Shown: one piece after another, positions 11,701-21,700 of the stretch | Numbering within the stretch: position 1 is the stretch's first letter | Layout: each line of letters opens with the position of its first letter | Source of the DNA: Bombyx mori | Lineage: Eukaryota; Arthropoda; Insecta; Lepidoptera; Bombycidae | Direction: 5' to 3' | Length of the DNA: 64,000 nucleotides | Assembly: GCF_030269925.1 (NCBI RefSeq) | Contig: NC_085131.1 | Location: forward strand, 4,788,001-4,852,000 | Made by a program: the position numbers and the translations under genes | The notes under the pieces: generated by a model | Told to the model about the DNA's origin: nothing | Database searches by the model: none | Seen by the model: the letters and a program-made list of their open reading frames with translations, nothing else

Positions 11701-12180
11701 AAGGGTTTGTTCTAGAGTGCTGATAACCATTGTGATTCCAGACAGTATGGATGGACTATGCTCCTATGGCCGTTGATAAGATGGTAAAAAGACGACGAAA
11801 TCATCTCAAACTTAGACCTTTACTTTTATTCCTTAGGGCATCATAAACACTAAACTATAAGAGACTTCGTCAGTGTTTTTATTACGTCTACTAAAAAGTC
11901 TATTGAACAAATTTGGCAAGAAACTTACGAATTTAGATATCATAAAATATATTCAAATTCTAATACAAGGATATGGTGAGCAATAATTACCTGATACGAG
12001 AATTTCGCCATTGCTTGAAAACTCTATAGCATTTACACACCCGAAATGGCACAAAAGATCTTTTCGATATAAATTCTTTGCGGCTTTTAAACGATTACTA
12101 AATAATTCTGATTTTATAGTAGGTATGACTGCACTTTCTCGTTTATATGTATATGGTGCAGGGTTAGCAATATTCGCCAT
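984..12180 (-). CDS. DCAF5: DCAF5-like WD40 protein, CUL4-DDB1 substrate receptor
   Basis: Exons read on the minus strand: 12180-11991, 11542-11385, 11106-10947, 10085-9956, 9860-9574, 9395-9277, 8131-8006, 7552-7336, 2296-2204, 1618-984. All have GT-AG borders, matching phases and a 2115-nt total, giving 704 aa. The start is the ATG at 12180, followed by a segment with KDLLCHFGCVNAIEFS, very close to vertebrate DCAF5 (WDR22). WD40 repeats run from about residue 45 to 360, with GGDDRRVMVW, SGGNDD, ILYGHRSIVNQVR and SSGVEKIIK. The family-specific EDPRMMAFFDSLVQRE follows near residue 405. The tail is Ser/Asp-rich and low complexity, as in the family. Family knowledge: DCAF proteins bind DDB1 and present substrates to the CUL4 ubiquitin ligase. 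A GC-rich open segment at 5074-5230 may be an additional exon but its phase does not fit simply. Identity is sure, the 3-prime half of the model less so. Confidence 0.9.
1629..1876 (-). repeat. Bm1 SINE, 5-prime truncated
   Basis: The right two-thirds of Bm1 on the minus strand, with its A-rich tail at the left end. The tail ends about 10 bp from the acceptor of the terminal DCAF5 exon (exon end 1618). Confidence 0.85.
1895..2130 (-). repeat. LINE 3-prime end fragment (Jockey-like family)
   Basis: Sequence around CCGCCCGCCAACGGAGTAGA through GGCAGCGGCTTAACGG resembles the 3-prime part of a common lepidopteran non-LTR element. Diverged relatives lie at 33010-33225, 33520-33650 and 58550-58660. 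Orientation and family are judged by eye. Confidence 0.5.
2334..2668 (+). repeat. Bm1 SINE, diverged, with tRNA-like head
   Basis: Starts with GGCCTAAAGGATAAGACGTC (A-box side) but the B-box is damaged. The right half is strongly diverged and runs into the GA-rich microsatellite. Confidence 0.7.
2671..2780 (+). repeat. (GA)n/(GGGA)n microsatellite
   Basis: About 110 bp of almost pure purine: GA repeats flanking a GGGA-rich core, directly after a Bm1 tail. Open frames across it on both strands are artefacts of the repeat. Confidence 0.95.
3232..4252. mobile_element. Non-autonomous hAT-like transposon with 8-bp target duplication
   Basis: The ends are TAGGAGTGGGTAATATCG on the left and its near inverse on the right (TAGGAGTGGGT shared). 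An exact 8-bp duplication TGTTACAA flanks it at 3224-3231 and 4253-4260. The 8-bp duplication and TAGG-GTGGG-type ends are typical of the hAT superfamily. Subterminal regions are full of GATATCG-like words, and 4014-4175 is an 81-bp tandem duplication. An open frame of 125 codons at 3486-3863 resembles no transposase. It lies in a DCAF5 intron. Confidence 0.88.
4014..4175 (+). repeat. 81-bp tandem duplication inside the hAT-like element
   Basis: Two nearly identical 81-bp units (4014-4094, 4095-4175), each containing ACGAATCGGTACGATATG and ATCGAGCAATATCGTGTATC. Confidence 0.9.
4395..4685 (-). repeat. RTE-like LINE fragment
   Basis: The minus strand carries the C-terminal part of a common lepidopteran RTE-type reverse-transcriptase element. 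A sister copy lies at 45770-46190. Confidence 0.6.
4693..5010 (+). repeat. Bm1 SINE, headless, with small internal insertion
   Basis: Starts at ACTGGTGGTAGGACCTC and runs to the A-rich tail. About 50 bp of foreign sequence ending in an A-run interrupts it near 4885-4940. Confidence 0.85.
5074..5230 (-). other. Putative GC-rich exon of DCAF5, phase unresolved
   Basis: On the minus strand this stretch is preceded by an acceptor (TTTACAG) and followed by a strong donor (GTGAGA). It is far more GC-rich than the surrounding intron. One frame (starting RSKQPRSAGKSSGKGKG) has strongly G/C third positions, which suggests coding use. That frame must be entered in phase 2 and leaves in phase 0, which does not match neighbouring exons 7552-7336 and 2296-2204. 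It may be an alternative exon, or an additional small exon may have been missed. Confidence 0.5.
6036..6416 (+). mobile_element. Solo LTR (Ty3/gypsy-type) with TTAC target duplication
   Basis: A 381-bp segment bounded by TGTTACG and CGTAACG, flanked by TTAC on both sides (6032-6035 and 6417-6420). It has a core promoter, and no gag-pol sequence lies beside it, so it looks like a solo LTR left after recombination. The terminal A expected by the TG..CA rule is G here. It lies in a DCAF5 intron. Confidence 0.75.
6218..6252 (+). promoter_or_regulatory. TATA box plus initiator inside the solo LTR
   Basis: TATAAAAG at 6218-6225 and an arthropod initiator TCAGTT at 6247-6252. The A of the initiator is 31 nt after the first T of the TATA box, the standard spacing. 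Confidence 0.7.
6515..7268. mobile_element. DNA transposon remnant with 29-bp inverted ends
   Basis: The left end GTATAGT..CGGCACGTAACTTGGCAAG (6515-6543) is matched by the inverse at 7240-7268, with about four mismatches. Inside, a broken frame starts at the ATG at 6813 (about 33 codons to a stop) with an acidic DDEEPTPSTSSG-like stretch in another frame, reminiscent of a DNA-transposase N-terminus. No clear target duplication, so the superfamily is unassigned. Confidence 0.7.
8364..8810 (-). repeat. LINE 3-prime tail (GGATCC/CCACTGAGAAG family)
   Basis: A T-run followed by a sequence that recurs at 25138-25459, 51015-51370 and, inverted, 60795-61110. On the minus strand it ends in poly(A), so it is a 5-prime-truncated retroelement in a DCAF5 intron. 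Confidence 0.7.
9115..9215 (+). repeat. Short retroelement 3-prime end, copy 1
   Basis: CCCTCTTTAAGAACGG through TTGTTGAGTTAAGCTCGCCA and TGTGTACAATAA. A very similar 115-bp piece lies at 23170-23285. Confidence 0.6.
10645..10800 (-). repeat. LINE 3-prime tail, diverged
   Basis: A decayed copy of the same tail family as 25138-25459 (ACCTAATCGCTG.., AGCAAGAGCAGT..), in a DCAF5 intron. Confidence 0.5.
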
Positions 12181-14007
12181 GTTTAAAGAAACATCACCAT
12201 CTTCTGTAAATATTATAAAGGGCTACAATAGCTAGATATGAAAATTGTTGACAATACAAGTTGACATTTATAAAACCATAGCTGCAAACTGTCAAACAGC
12301 GTTGTGGGATTTCGTTGTATCAGCTGTGAGCTCGAGGCTGCGTTCTATTTAAGGAGGTAGGAAAAAATGTAGAGAGCAAAGCAACTGATAATATGTGGAG
12401 AATATGTAAAAAAAAATTTATTGATGTTATACTTCTTTAGGCGCGTTATGAAAAATTGATGAGAGTGAAATTTTACGATGCGCGCGCACCATGACACAAA
12501 TTTAACAGAATGAAGTTGCCCACTAAATCGCTCATTACAATACGACCGACGTAGCTTGGCGAGTCTGAATATATCCGCAGGTGAACTTTCCGAACCGTAC
12601 CGAGAATTACCGAATTTGTACCATGTCAAGAAAAGGGATGTCCATTATGCGTGTTTGAGGATGTTGTTTAATCGTTTTTTTTTTAAATTGATTAAAATTT
12701 AAATAAATAAAAAAGAAATAAATTTAATAAAAATAAAGTATAACTTCTTACGCGCGTACATAAGTACACGCACCCTTTTTTTATTGCTTAGATGGGTGGA
12801 CGAGCTCACAGCCCACCTGTTGGTAAGTGGTTACTGGAGCCCGTAGACATCTACAACGTAAATGCGCCACCCACCTTGAGATACAAGTTCTAAGGTCTCA
12901 AGTATAGTTACAACGGCTGCCCCACCCTTCAAACCGAAACGCATTACTGCTTCACCGCAGAAATAGGCGGGGTGGTAGTACCTACCCGTGCGGACTCACA
13001 AGAGGTCCTACCACCAGTGAAGAGGTGAAGAGGATTAAGATAGATGTGCATTTTAAAACAGGTATCAGATAGAGGGATTGAGCAATAGATAAAAACTTAG
13101 ACCATAAATTATAAAATTATAGCGGATTCCTTTTGTAATAAATAGAGAGGCTTAATAGAGATTCCCCTGTCGTAATTGAATCGACCCGTAACAAATTAAA
13201 ATGTTAAAAAAAATATAGTAAAATGAATGCGAAAAGCAAAACTGACGAGAGAGAGAGAGAGAATATAAGCTCTTAATTCAAACCAAAGAATAAAACATTT
13301 TACATAAAAAGAACATTTTCGTGATTTGACAATGCGCGTTCAAAACTAGAGAGTTTCGGTACGAACTGTTCAGCGGGATAGAGAAAAGTTAAGAGAAAGT
13401 GAGAAAAAGAGGATATATGCTATCGAAATGTTATAGAAGAATATTGAAAATATCGTGGCCGGAGTTCAGAACTAATCAGTCAATTCTACAGGAACTCTAT
13501 ATTAAGCACTGTCAATCCTCCATCGTTCAGGTCACATTCTCGCTTATAAAGCGCACCACCATCCGAACCGGTGACCACGACCACTGCAAGCCAAGGCCGT
13601 TTTCCAATTACAGCACAAGAGCGCAAACGGACTAAGAAAAAATTTGCGGGAACACTACATGTCAATTTTTTTATGTTGTTATAGGTTTTTTCCACAATCA
13701 ATCTATGTATAATATTTATATAATGATGTATTAGACTTCATTTCATTTTTCATAAAACAGAAAAGGTTTTGGCTTATGATGCAAACAATTTGTATTAATG
13801 GGCCATGTTCCCTTTGCATTATCAAAAAAATTAATCAATTACGAAATAAACAGGAGGTACCATAGATTATACACTTAATATACTTGGGAGGTACGGTAGG
13901 TACATAACCTACACGAGATTTTTTAAGCTAAAATTTAAAACATATTATTCATAAATAAGAAACTGTTGTGAACTGTTCTGAGTTAAATAAAAATTACTGA
14001 TGTTAAA
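12181..14007. other. Divergent intergenic region DCAF5/RRP15
   Basis: About 1.8 kb between two start codons, so it should hold both promoters. A Bm1 copy sits at 12772-13021, leaving about 590 bp to the DCAF5 start and about 990 bp to the RRP15 start. No TATA box with convincing spacing was seen. Confidence 0.6.
12772..13021 (-). repeat. Bm1 SINE, headless
   Basis: Minus-strand copy, well preserved from the A-rich tail to the GGTGGTAGGACC region. Confidence 0.88.
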
Positions 14008-16038
14008 ATGGTAGTGGTAGAAAAAATGAAGTCAGTTTTAAAAGTTTCAGGTACATACCCTATACAGAAATAAATGTGAATGAATTTAGTTAATAAAAGG
14101 ATATACATAAAATTTAGATGTAGTTTCAGATACAGAATCAAGTGTCGAAGAATCTAGTGATAGTGAGAATGAGTCTGTTACTAATAATGAAGTCGATGAA
14201 AACCCGGAAGCAGATTTCAAAAGCTCTAAATCAGATTCAGAGGAAGAGAATCGCCTTTTAGCAAACGAAGGCTGGGCGGATTCAATCTCAAAAATTTTAG
14301 GTTCCAGCAAACCCAAGAATAAAAAAACATTAGTCTTATCTAGGGCCAAAAAGCATTCAGAAATAGTAAAAAAAGAAAAAGAAGAGAAGCCAAGTTTTGA
14401 AGTTATAGGTGAAGTGAATGAAATTGAATCAAAAGTCAAGAAGGAAGAGATTAATGTAGAACCACCAGCTAAGAAAGTGGTTTGTTTTCTGAATATTAAA
14501 TTAATAATGTTCTTTTTGTTATTGCACTAGTTTTAAGGTAGACTAGCTCACATACCAATCTGGTTTTAAGTGATACTGGAGCCCATAGACTGGTTAATGT
14601 GAATGAGACATGAATTTCAAGTCTCTATTGTATAACTGTCACATACATCAAAACTGCATATATCACTGCTTTATGCAAAAATAGGCAGAATACCAAACTA
14701 TACCTACCTGTGTTGGCTTTTAATGCAAGATTTTATTTTTACTAGCAAAGATGGTGACATATGCCACTTTACCTAATATTAAGTTGTTACTGAAGCTGAT
14801 TGACGTCATGAGAAATCTATACATAATTAAACAAAAATAAATATTTTTACTGGCACCTTAATATCTTAAGTCCTAATGTTTCAATGAAGACCATTTTATC
14901 TCTTACACTAGTAAACATGCCTCATAGCATAATATTGCATTTATAGACTAATTTTAAGGTTAGTCATTATTATGTTTTTAGATGAACTTTAGAGATGCCT
15001 TCTTATATAAATTTAACAGACTAAAAATAATTTGCAGAAACATGAAAAACCATCAATAAGAATTAAGCCAAACATCTTAGAAAAGGACAGAGAAAGATTA
15101 TTGAATAAAATAGCCACTAAAGGTGTAGTACAATTATTCAATGCAGTAAGAAATCAACAAAAATCTATAGAGAAAGAAATGGATCGGAATGACTTGTCTG
15201 AAGGAAAGAAAGAAAAGATTTTGAAAAAATTTGATAAGAGAACTTTCTTGGATACCCTTATGGGACAGAGTAAATCAATAGTTGTTGATGAACATGTAAA
15301 AAGCTTAAAAGATGAAGTTAAAGATGAAACTGACAGACCCAAATGGAATGCTTTAAGGTAAGGAAAACAGAATTCCACTCCATGTAGACATGTTCGTATG
15401 ATTACTGTTATTTGTACCCAGTTTATCATCATCCCATAAGACACCAGAATAAACATCATTCCCTTTCAATTGAAACTCACTAACTCTTCTTCAAAGCATC
15501 CCAGAAAAAAATCTGCTTTAATTAACTTAGAACACACTTGACTCCTTGGTAATCTTTATGTATAAAGTAACAGTCTTAATGTATGGTTTTTAATATATGA
15601 AGCCTTTCCTGAAGTGAAAGTTGTGTTGACGTTGACCATTCCTCCTTTAAAAAATACCTAGGCGCCTCAAGTTACTCACTCTCAAGGAGTTACCTTGGTA
15701 ATAATGGTTACGAAGGGAAGGGATCGCTTCTGGGCGCTAGTGTAGCAACTGGAGTCTGTCCTGTCTGCTTCATAGAGGCCCTGAGAGAAGGCTTAAAATA
15801 AAATTTCGAGGTTTTGTAGTAAGACCTATATCTCATACCTACTTTATATCTTTCTATTTCTGATGAACACAAAAACGTTCACAAAGAAACAGTTTTTAAT
15901 AATATGTGAAAAGCACTAGACCACACTCAAACTTATTTTGATTTAAAATGTTACAATTCTACTGTTTTACTTTTCAGAGATGACTTTATGATGGGAGCCA
16001 AAATGAAAGATTGGGACAAAGAATCAGTCGATGAATGA
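14008..16038 (+). CDS. RRP15: RRP15-like ribosome biogenesis protein
   Basis: Four exons: 14008-14050, 14118-14476, 15038-15357, 15978-16038. They total 783 nt, giving 260 aa with all phases consistent. The N-terminal half is acidic (SSVEESSDSENES) and then carries the family motif NEGWADSISKILG. The RRP15 core is IATKGVVQLFNAVRNQQK in exon 3, and the C-terminus is RDDFMMGAKMKDWDKES, nearly identical to animal RRP15. Family knowledge: RRP15 is a nucleolar pre-60S factor needed for processing of the 27S pre-rRNA and 25S/28S maturation. The start ATG is the first in a 43-nt exon ending in a good donor. The gene is head-to-head with the DCAF5 gene, about 1.8 kb apart. Intron 2 carries an old Bm1 copy. 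Candidate polyadenylation signals AATAAA lie at 16039 and 16167. Confidence 0.95.
14525..14735 (-). repeat. Diverged Bm1 in RRP15 intron 2
   Basis: Scattered blocks such as ACTGGAGCCCATAGA and AATAGGCAGA in the right order. Old copy. Confidence 0.5.
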
Positions 16039-16214
16039 AATAAAGTTTCTACCAAAATATTTTTAGTAATGCATTTTCATTTTTAAATGTTAAGTAATTC
16101 TTTGTAATTGTACAAGAAATCCAAATTACAAAATTTAATATAGACATTATTACATATTCCTCAAATAATAAATTTACAGATAACACAAAAACGCACCTTT
16201 CTACTTCATTCATT

Positions 16215-16413
16215 CACAGAGTTTCTCGTCGGATTTTCTGTTCGTCGCGATTCCGATTCGGTGATTGATACAGCAAAACATTGCTCTTGCTAGGCCTGGC
16301 AGGCTTGCTTAGTGTAAGCAAGTCCTCCCAAGTTGAAACCCGTCAGCTCACCAACCAAACCGTGCGTGGGTGGAATAGCCCTTTAGGCTACAACGATTAG
16401 GTAGAGAAAAAAA
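16215..16413 (+). repeat. LINE 3-prime tail
   Basis: Same family as 60795-61110 (GAGTTTCTCGTCGGATTTTC.., CTCTTGCTAGG..), ending in an A-run just left of the Harbinger-like MITE. Confidence 0.6.
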
Positions 16414-16441
16414 ATTATGTTGAATTCCATCGTCTCTCTAA

Positions 16442-16838
16442 AGGCCGAGTCACACCGGAATGGCAACGGCCGGCAGCGATGCCAGCGGCCTCGCGCGGCC
16501 TCCAGACTGCACGCGCCTAGTCTCCTCTTGACTAGTTTAGTTTCTTCATTAGGCAAAGATACTCGTATGTTTGGAGTGAACATGATGGAATTGGTTATTA
16601 TATATATCCGCGGTGCCGCGAGCGGCCTTATGTCGCCGCTGGCAGAACCACCGAAAAGACACAAGCGGCGCGCGGATGTTCGCTTCACCGCGGGCGGGCG
16701 GCGGCTGTTTCGCGACCTTTTCAAGCTTTTCAAGCGATACTGATCTTTTAAGTATATAGATAAAGTTTAAAATTATTTCACACTGCAAGAGCTCGCCGCG
16801 ACGCTGTCGGCCGCTGCCATTCCGGTGTGACTCGGCCC
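16442..16838. mobile_element. PIF/Harbinger-like MITE with TAA target duplication
   Basis: A 397-bp element whose ends GGCCGAGTCACACCGGAATG match as inverted repeats for about 38 bp (few mismatches). TAA flanks both sides (16439-16441 and 16839-16841). A 3-bp TWA duplication with GGSC-type ends fits the Harbinger superfamily. The interior is CpG-rich and gives chance open frames on both strands. Confidence 0.8.
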
Positions 16839-17208
16839 TAAGTCTAATTTCAACACTGAAAATTTTACTTTTTGTATTTTACGTAATGTATACTTAGCTT
16901 ATAGCTATATTAAATGCGTATCTTTATTAATCTACGAAAATTTAAATTCTCATTAATTATCAAAACGTATAGGAAAAAAAAAGGATGGAAAAACTATAAA
17001 ATACCTCAATCCAGTTCCCTGTATGTTATATTCGTCATATTCGGAGACATTGCAGTAGCTATTTTTAAATAAATTTTCGCTCGTATCTCTCTCACTCTCT
17101 TAATATCCTATGCATTTCTATAAATACAAATATGTAATCATTTATTTAATGTGCTATCACATTTTAATGTAGCTTTCCTGTAGTTATATTCCCTAACTAA
17201 TTTCTGTG

Positions 17209-17987
17209 TGCTTAGTGCAAGTTTAGTTAGCTCATATTTGTATGGAATGGGATCCTTTGCCTACGTTTTCGGCTATAATCGGATTTTTTATTAGACGAAG
17301 TCAACTGACGTTTACTGTGTTGTCAGGTTTTGATGAAATAAAAATAGTGTTGTAACAAAGTGAACGATTGAAAAAACTCCTGAATTAATGAAATTGCCTC
17401 GATTGTCTAGTGAATAGTTGGTGTGCCGAATTGCCAATATCGGGTACGGGGTTCGAATTTTAGGCGTGCTTTGTACATACCAACGAGTTTTCGACGAAAT
17501 ATTATGTTCCTATAGTATCTACCTGTACTGAATACCGAGTGTTTTAAACATTAAGAAAAACATTGCGAGGAAGCTTGTAAGACTGTCCTATTTCCAATAC
17601 ATCATATAGTTGAAATTATAGATGTATAAAATATAACAATTATAGGTATGTAATGAAAATAAAAAAAACTGATTGTAGTTACATACTACTAGTAACATAT
17701 ATTGGAGCACTTTAATACAATTTTATTGTAAAATATAAACAATATTCTTTTATAGTTTGAAATTAATGATTAACTCTTCACACTCATTGTTCATCATGTG
17801 ATTGAACGAGAACTGAACGCATCACTATTACTTTAAATATAGCAACATTATTTCACAAAGTGACATTAGCTACTGTCAGCTGGCTTCGTCTAATTAAAAA
17901 TCCGACTATAGGGGCGCTGTTCCAACTGCATACAAAATTGGGCTAACTTTTACGCTAACGAGAACGTTAAAAAAGTCGCACTAAGCA
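17209..17987. mobile_element. Element with long imperfect terminal inverted repeats
   Basis: Starts TGCTTAGTGCAAG and ends in the inverse (GCACTAAGCA). Further inside, CTATAATCGGATTTTTTATT followed by AGACGAAG is mirrored by the inverse near 17885-17920. The arms are about 100 bp with gaps. No coding sequence and no clear target duplication, so it is unclassified and non-autonomous. Confidence 0.7.
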
Positions 17988-17991
17988 TAAT

Positions 17992-18073
17992 GATAATAAA
18001 AATTCTGATATCAGTCGGTGATATATTCTCCATCCAATTTCTGATAATAAAAATTCTGATATCAGTCGGTGAT
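17992..18073 (+). repeat. Short direct repeat, 51-bp spacing
   Basis: A 31-bp sequence beginning GATAATAAAAATTCTGATAT occurs at 17992-18022 and again at 18043-18073, beside the end of the long-TIR element. Confidence 0.9.
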
Positions 18074-18793
18074 TTGGTATTAAGCTTGTTCTTAACTAAT
18101 TCCAGGGACAATAGGTTTTCTTCTTATGTCGGCTAGTTGGATTAGAAGCCAGTCAATCAGAAGTCGGAAACGAACAATTCGCTAGAAAGACGATGACGAC
18201 GACGACTGTAGGTCCTCCTTCCAAGAATTGCAGATACTTTACTATTATTTGATTTTTTTATTATTAATTACGGATATTTAATTCTAAAACAGGATTAAAT
18301 AGAGTCATTCGATATTTCATTATTTCTATCCATTTTATGTGTACCTAACGTTTTCAAGAGAAACAAAACAAGTTTTATAATGAAAACGATTTTTACAGTT
18401 TTATATCACCTTTATTATTCTGACGTTTTGAATACTTTTGATTTTCGTGATCGCGGACGAATAAAGCTCTTAATTGTCGACATTTTAATGTGCTGACTAC
18501 TACCAAATCCAAAAAAAATGATGTTTTTGTTGACATAATCTTAATTATTTTCTTAACTTTTATGCCTATATATAGAAAAGCAAAAACGTTATTATTAAGT
18601 ACATATATTATATAAATATAAGTAATCTTATTATTTTTTATCAAACCATTTATTTACAATAACTGCTATCTAATTGGTTATTGTGATATTAATTATTACA
18701 TCCAATACAATCGTTAACTATGACATAGATAATTATGGATAACATCACAACAGTGTTTTAAATTTCAATTTTGTCCTTTTGGTAACTACAGAC

Positions 18794-21700
18794 TCATTTA
18801 ATATTTAATGTATATGCATCTGTACCTACAGTATGATGCATAATTTCTTTTGGTAAAGTCGAATATATTTTAACGGGCAAATTCCACACCATTGTTTCTA
18901 TGGGAACATTCAATGGAGCATTCCAGTCTTTGTCTTCGGGATTTGGTACTAGTTTTTCATTAGTGGTAACAAACTCGAAATGTAGACGCCATTGTAATGA
19001 AACTGAAAAAAAAAATTAATAATTTTTAAGAGTTCTTACTGAATATCATCTATCTATACATATAAATAAAACTGGAGTGTATGTTTGTAATATTGAAATA
19101 ACCGCTTTTTACTACATGCATAACATTATGAATAATTATATACGGTACATAGATACACCAAATAACATTTTTTACATTTTTTTGTCCGGCTAATATCTGG
19201 AACGGCTGGACCGATTTTGACTTTCAGTGATAGGTAGCTGATGATATAAGGAATAACTTAGGTTACTTTTTTTTGACTAGCTTCGTCCCGCGGTACGACA
19301 ATAACCGCGGGTAACATCGCTATAAATAATAAAATTTAATGTTTCCGAAGCGAAGCGAGGGCGGGTCGCTAGTTAATTATAAATATAGCTTCTATGGACA
19401 TATATATGAACCAGATTTAAATTTATTTATTTATTTATTTAATAAACAATGTTTCAACAGCATTTAACTAGACACAGGGTACAGAGGATGTTTTCTTAAA
19501 CATGAGCCAATTAAAGAAACACATTGTTTCCAAAAAATGCTAACATAATTAATGAACACAGGTAGTCCAACTAAGGTAAGGGGCAGTTAAATAGGTAGAT
19601 TAATTTTGTCGAATGATAACTTGCAGAATAAGTTTGAATCTGATTGTGTTGTGTCGATGTGTGTAAGTGCGTGTGAGTGTAATAAAGTGCTTGGTTTACA
19701 TGGACGCTCGAAGATTGAAAGTGTTGTTTTAATGGAGCGATCTAAGTCATAAGAGTTGTAAGACGAGTTATTTGAAGTTGTTGTTGTAAGACGAGTTGTT
19801 TGAAGAGTTGTAAGAGTTGTCTTTGAGAACTATAGCTTTGGCTGTAACGGTTGGAAACAAACATAATATGATTGTAAGTGGTAACTTCTAAACAGCTAGA
19901 GGATCTGTATAGGTCAATGAACATGTTGAATAATAGACCGAATTAACAATAGATTTCATTGAAAATAGTATGAACTAGTTACCATCATCCACTTCAAAAG
20001 CAGGCGTTATGTGCAGGGGTATTGGTAGTATTAGTTGAGACTGAGTCAGGCCCAATGTCACTTCGTGATATCTTGCTACTGTCATGGATCTACTACTTGT
20101 CTCTTTGTTCACATTCTTAGGGGGTGATTTCGTTTTCAATACTTCTTCGGGTTGTAATGATACAGATACCTGCAAAGACAAATTTAAATTCTAAATTTTT
20201 TTATTTATTGCTTAGATGCAAAAAAAAAGATAAGTGGACGAGCTCACAACCCACCTGGTGTTAAGTGGTTACTGGAGCCCATAGACATCTACAACGTAAA
20301 TGCGCCACCCACCTTGAGATATAAGTTCTAAGATCTCAGTATAGTTACAACGGCTGCCCCACCCTTCAGACCGAAACGGATTACTGCTTCACGGCAGAAA
20401 TAGGCAGGGTGGTGGTACCTACCCGCGCGGACTGACAAGAGGTCCTACCACCAGTAATCACGCAAATTATAATTTTGGGGATTTTGATTTTTATTACACG
20501 ATGTTATTCCTTCACCATGGAAATCAATCGTGAACATTTGTTGAGTACGTATTTCATTAGAAAAATTCGTACCAGCCTGGATTTAGAACACCGGTGCATC
20601 GCTCAACACGAATGCGCCGGACGTCTTATTCTTTAGGCCACGACGACTTGGCTGAGTTGTCTTGGACCTATTAGGTCTAGGCTTTGAGCGACCAATCTAT
20701 GCAATCTCTGCTCTTTCAACAGTGAGAACAGAACTGAACCGCATCACTTTTTACATTTTTACACCAGTGACACTAAAATAGCAGAAATTAATGGCTATTA
20801 TAAAATGGCCTAGGCTGGCCTAGGGTGAATATTGCTAGCCAACATTCTTTTAATTTTCTATACCGTTACGTTATGCTGAAGTCGTCGTGGCCTAAAGGAT
20901 AAGACGTCCGGTGCATTCGTGTTGAGCGATATGCACTGGTGTTCGAATTCCGCAGGCGGGTACCAATTTTTCTAATGAAATACGTACTTAACAAATGTTC
21001 ACGATTGACTTCCACGATGAAGGAATAACATCGTGTAATAAAAATCAAACCCGCAAAATTATAATTTGCATAATTGCTGGTGGTAGGACCTCTTGTGAGT
21101 CCGCACGGGTAGGTACCACCTCCCTGCCCATTTCAGCTGTGAAGCAGTAATGCGTTTCGGTTTGAAGTGTGGGGCAGCCGTTGTAACTATACTGAGACCT
21201 TAGAACTTATATCGTAAGGTGCGTGGCGCATTTACGTTGTAGATGTCTATGGGCTCCAGTAACCACTTAACACCAGGTGGGCTGTGAGCTCGTCCACTCA
21301 TCTAAGCAAAAAAAAAAACGCATAACACTTTGCTTAATATTTTTATACTAAGTCATAATTTGTAAATCGCGGCAACTTTTAGAAGTGAAACCGTCACCGG
21401 CATCATGCTACAGCGCACATATAATTAGTGACTCCAAGTAAATAAGTCGATATATGAGTCGACTATTATCAAAGCCGGCAATCTGACTTTTGGACAATGA
21501 TTGGTAAATCAGAAAAACGAATTATTGACTTTGTATTCCATTGGCAGTCACAAAACTCTTCGGAACGACATCTTAGATAAATAACAGGTTAACTATTAAC
21601 CTTTATTTAATGCAGGTTTTGAACCGTATTCTTTAAAGGAGACGATTATATTCAAATCAATCTGTATTGACATATCAATAAAAAAAATTTGTCCAAATGC

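Larger units (their letters stand above)
16039..18793. other. Convergent intergenic region RRP15/RGP1
   Basis: AT-rich DNA with 3-prime ends of both genes. It holds a LINE tail (16215-16413), a Harbinger-like MITE (16442-16838) and a long-TIR element (17209-17987). No gene seen. Confidence 0.6.

Noticed and set aside
16383..16788. Several frames of 80-116 codons on both strands
   Set aside because: All lie in the CpG-rich Harbinger-like MITE; no family similarity and mutually overlapping.
20880..20960. tRNA-like A- and B-box sequence, as a possible tRNA gene
   Set aside because: It is the pol III head of a Bm1 SINE; no cloverleaf with matching acceptor stem follows.
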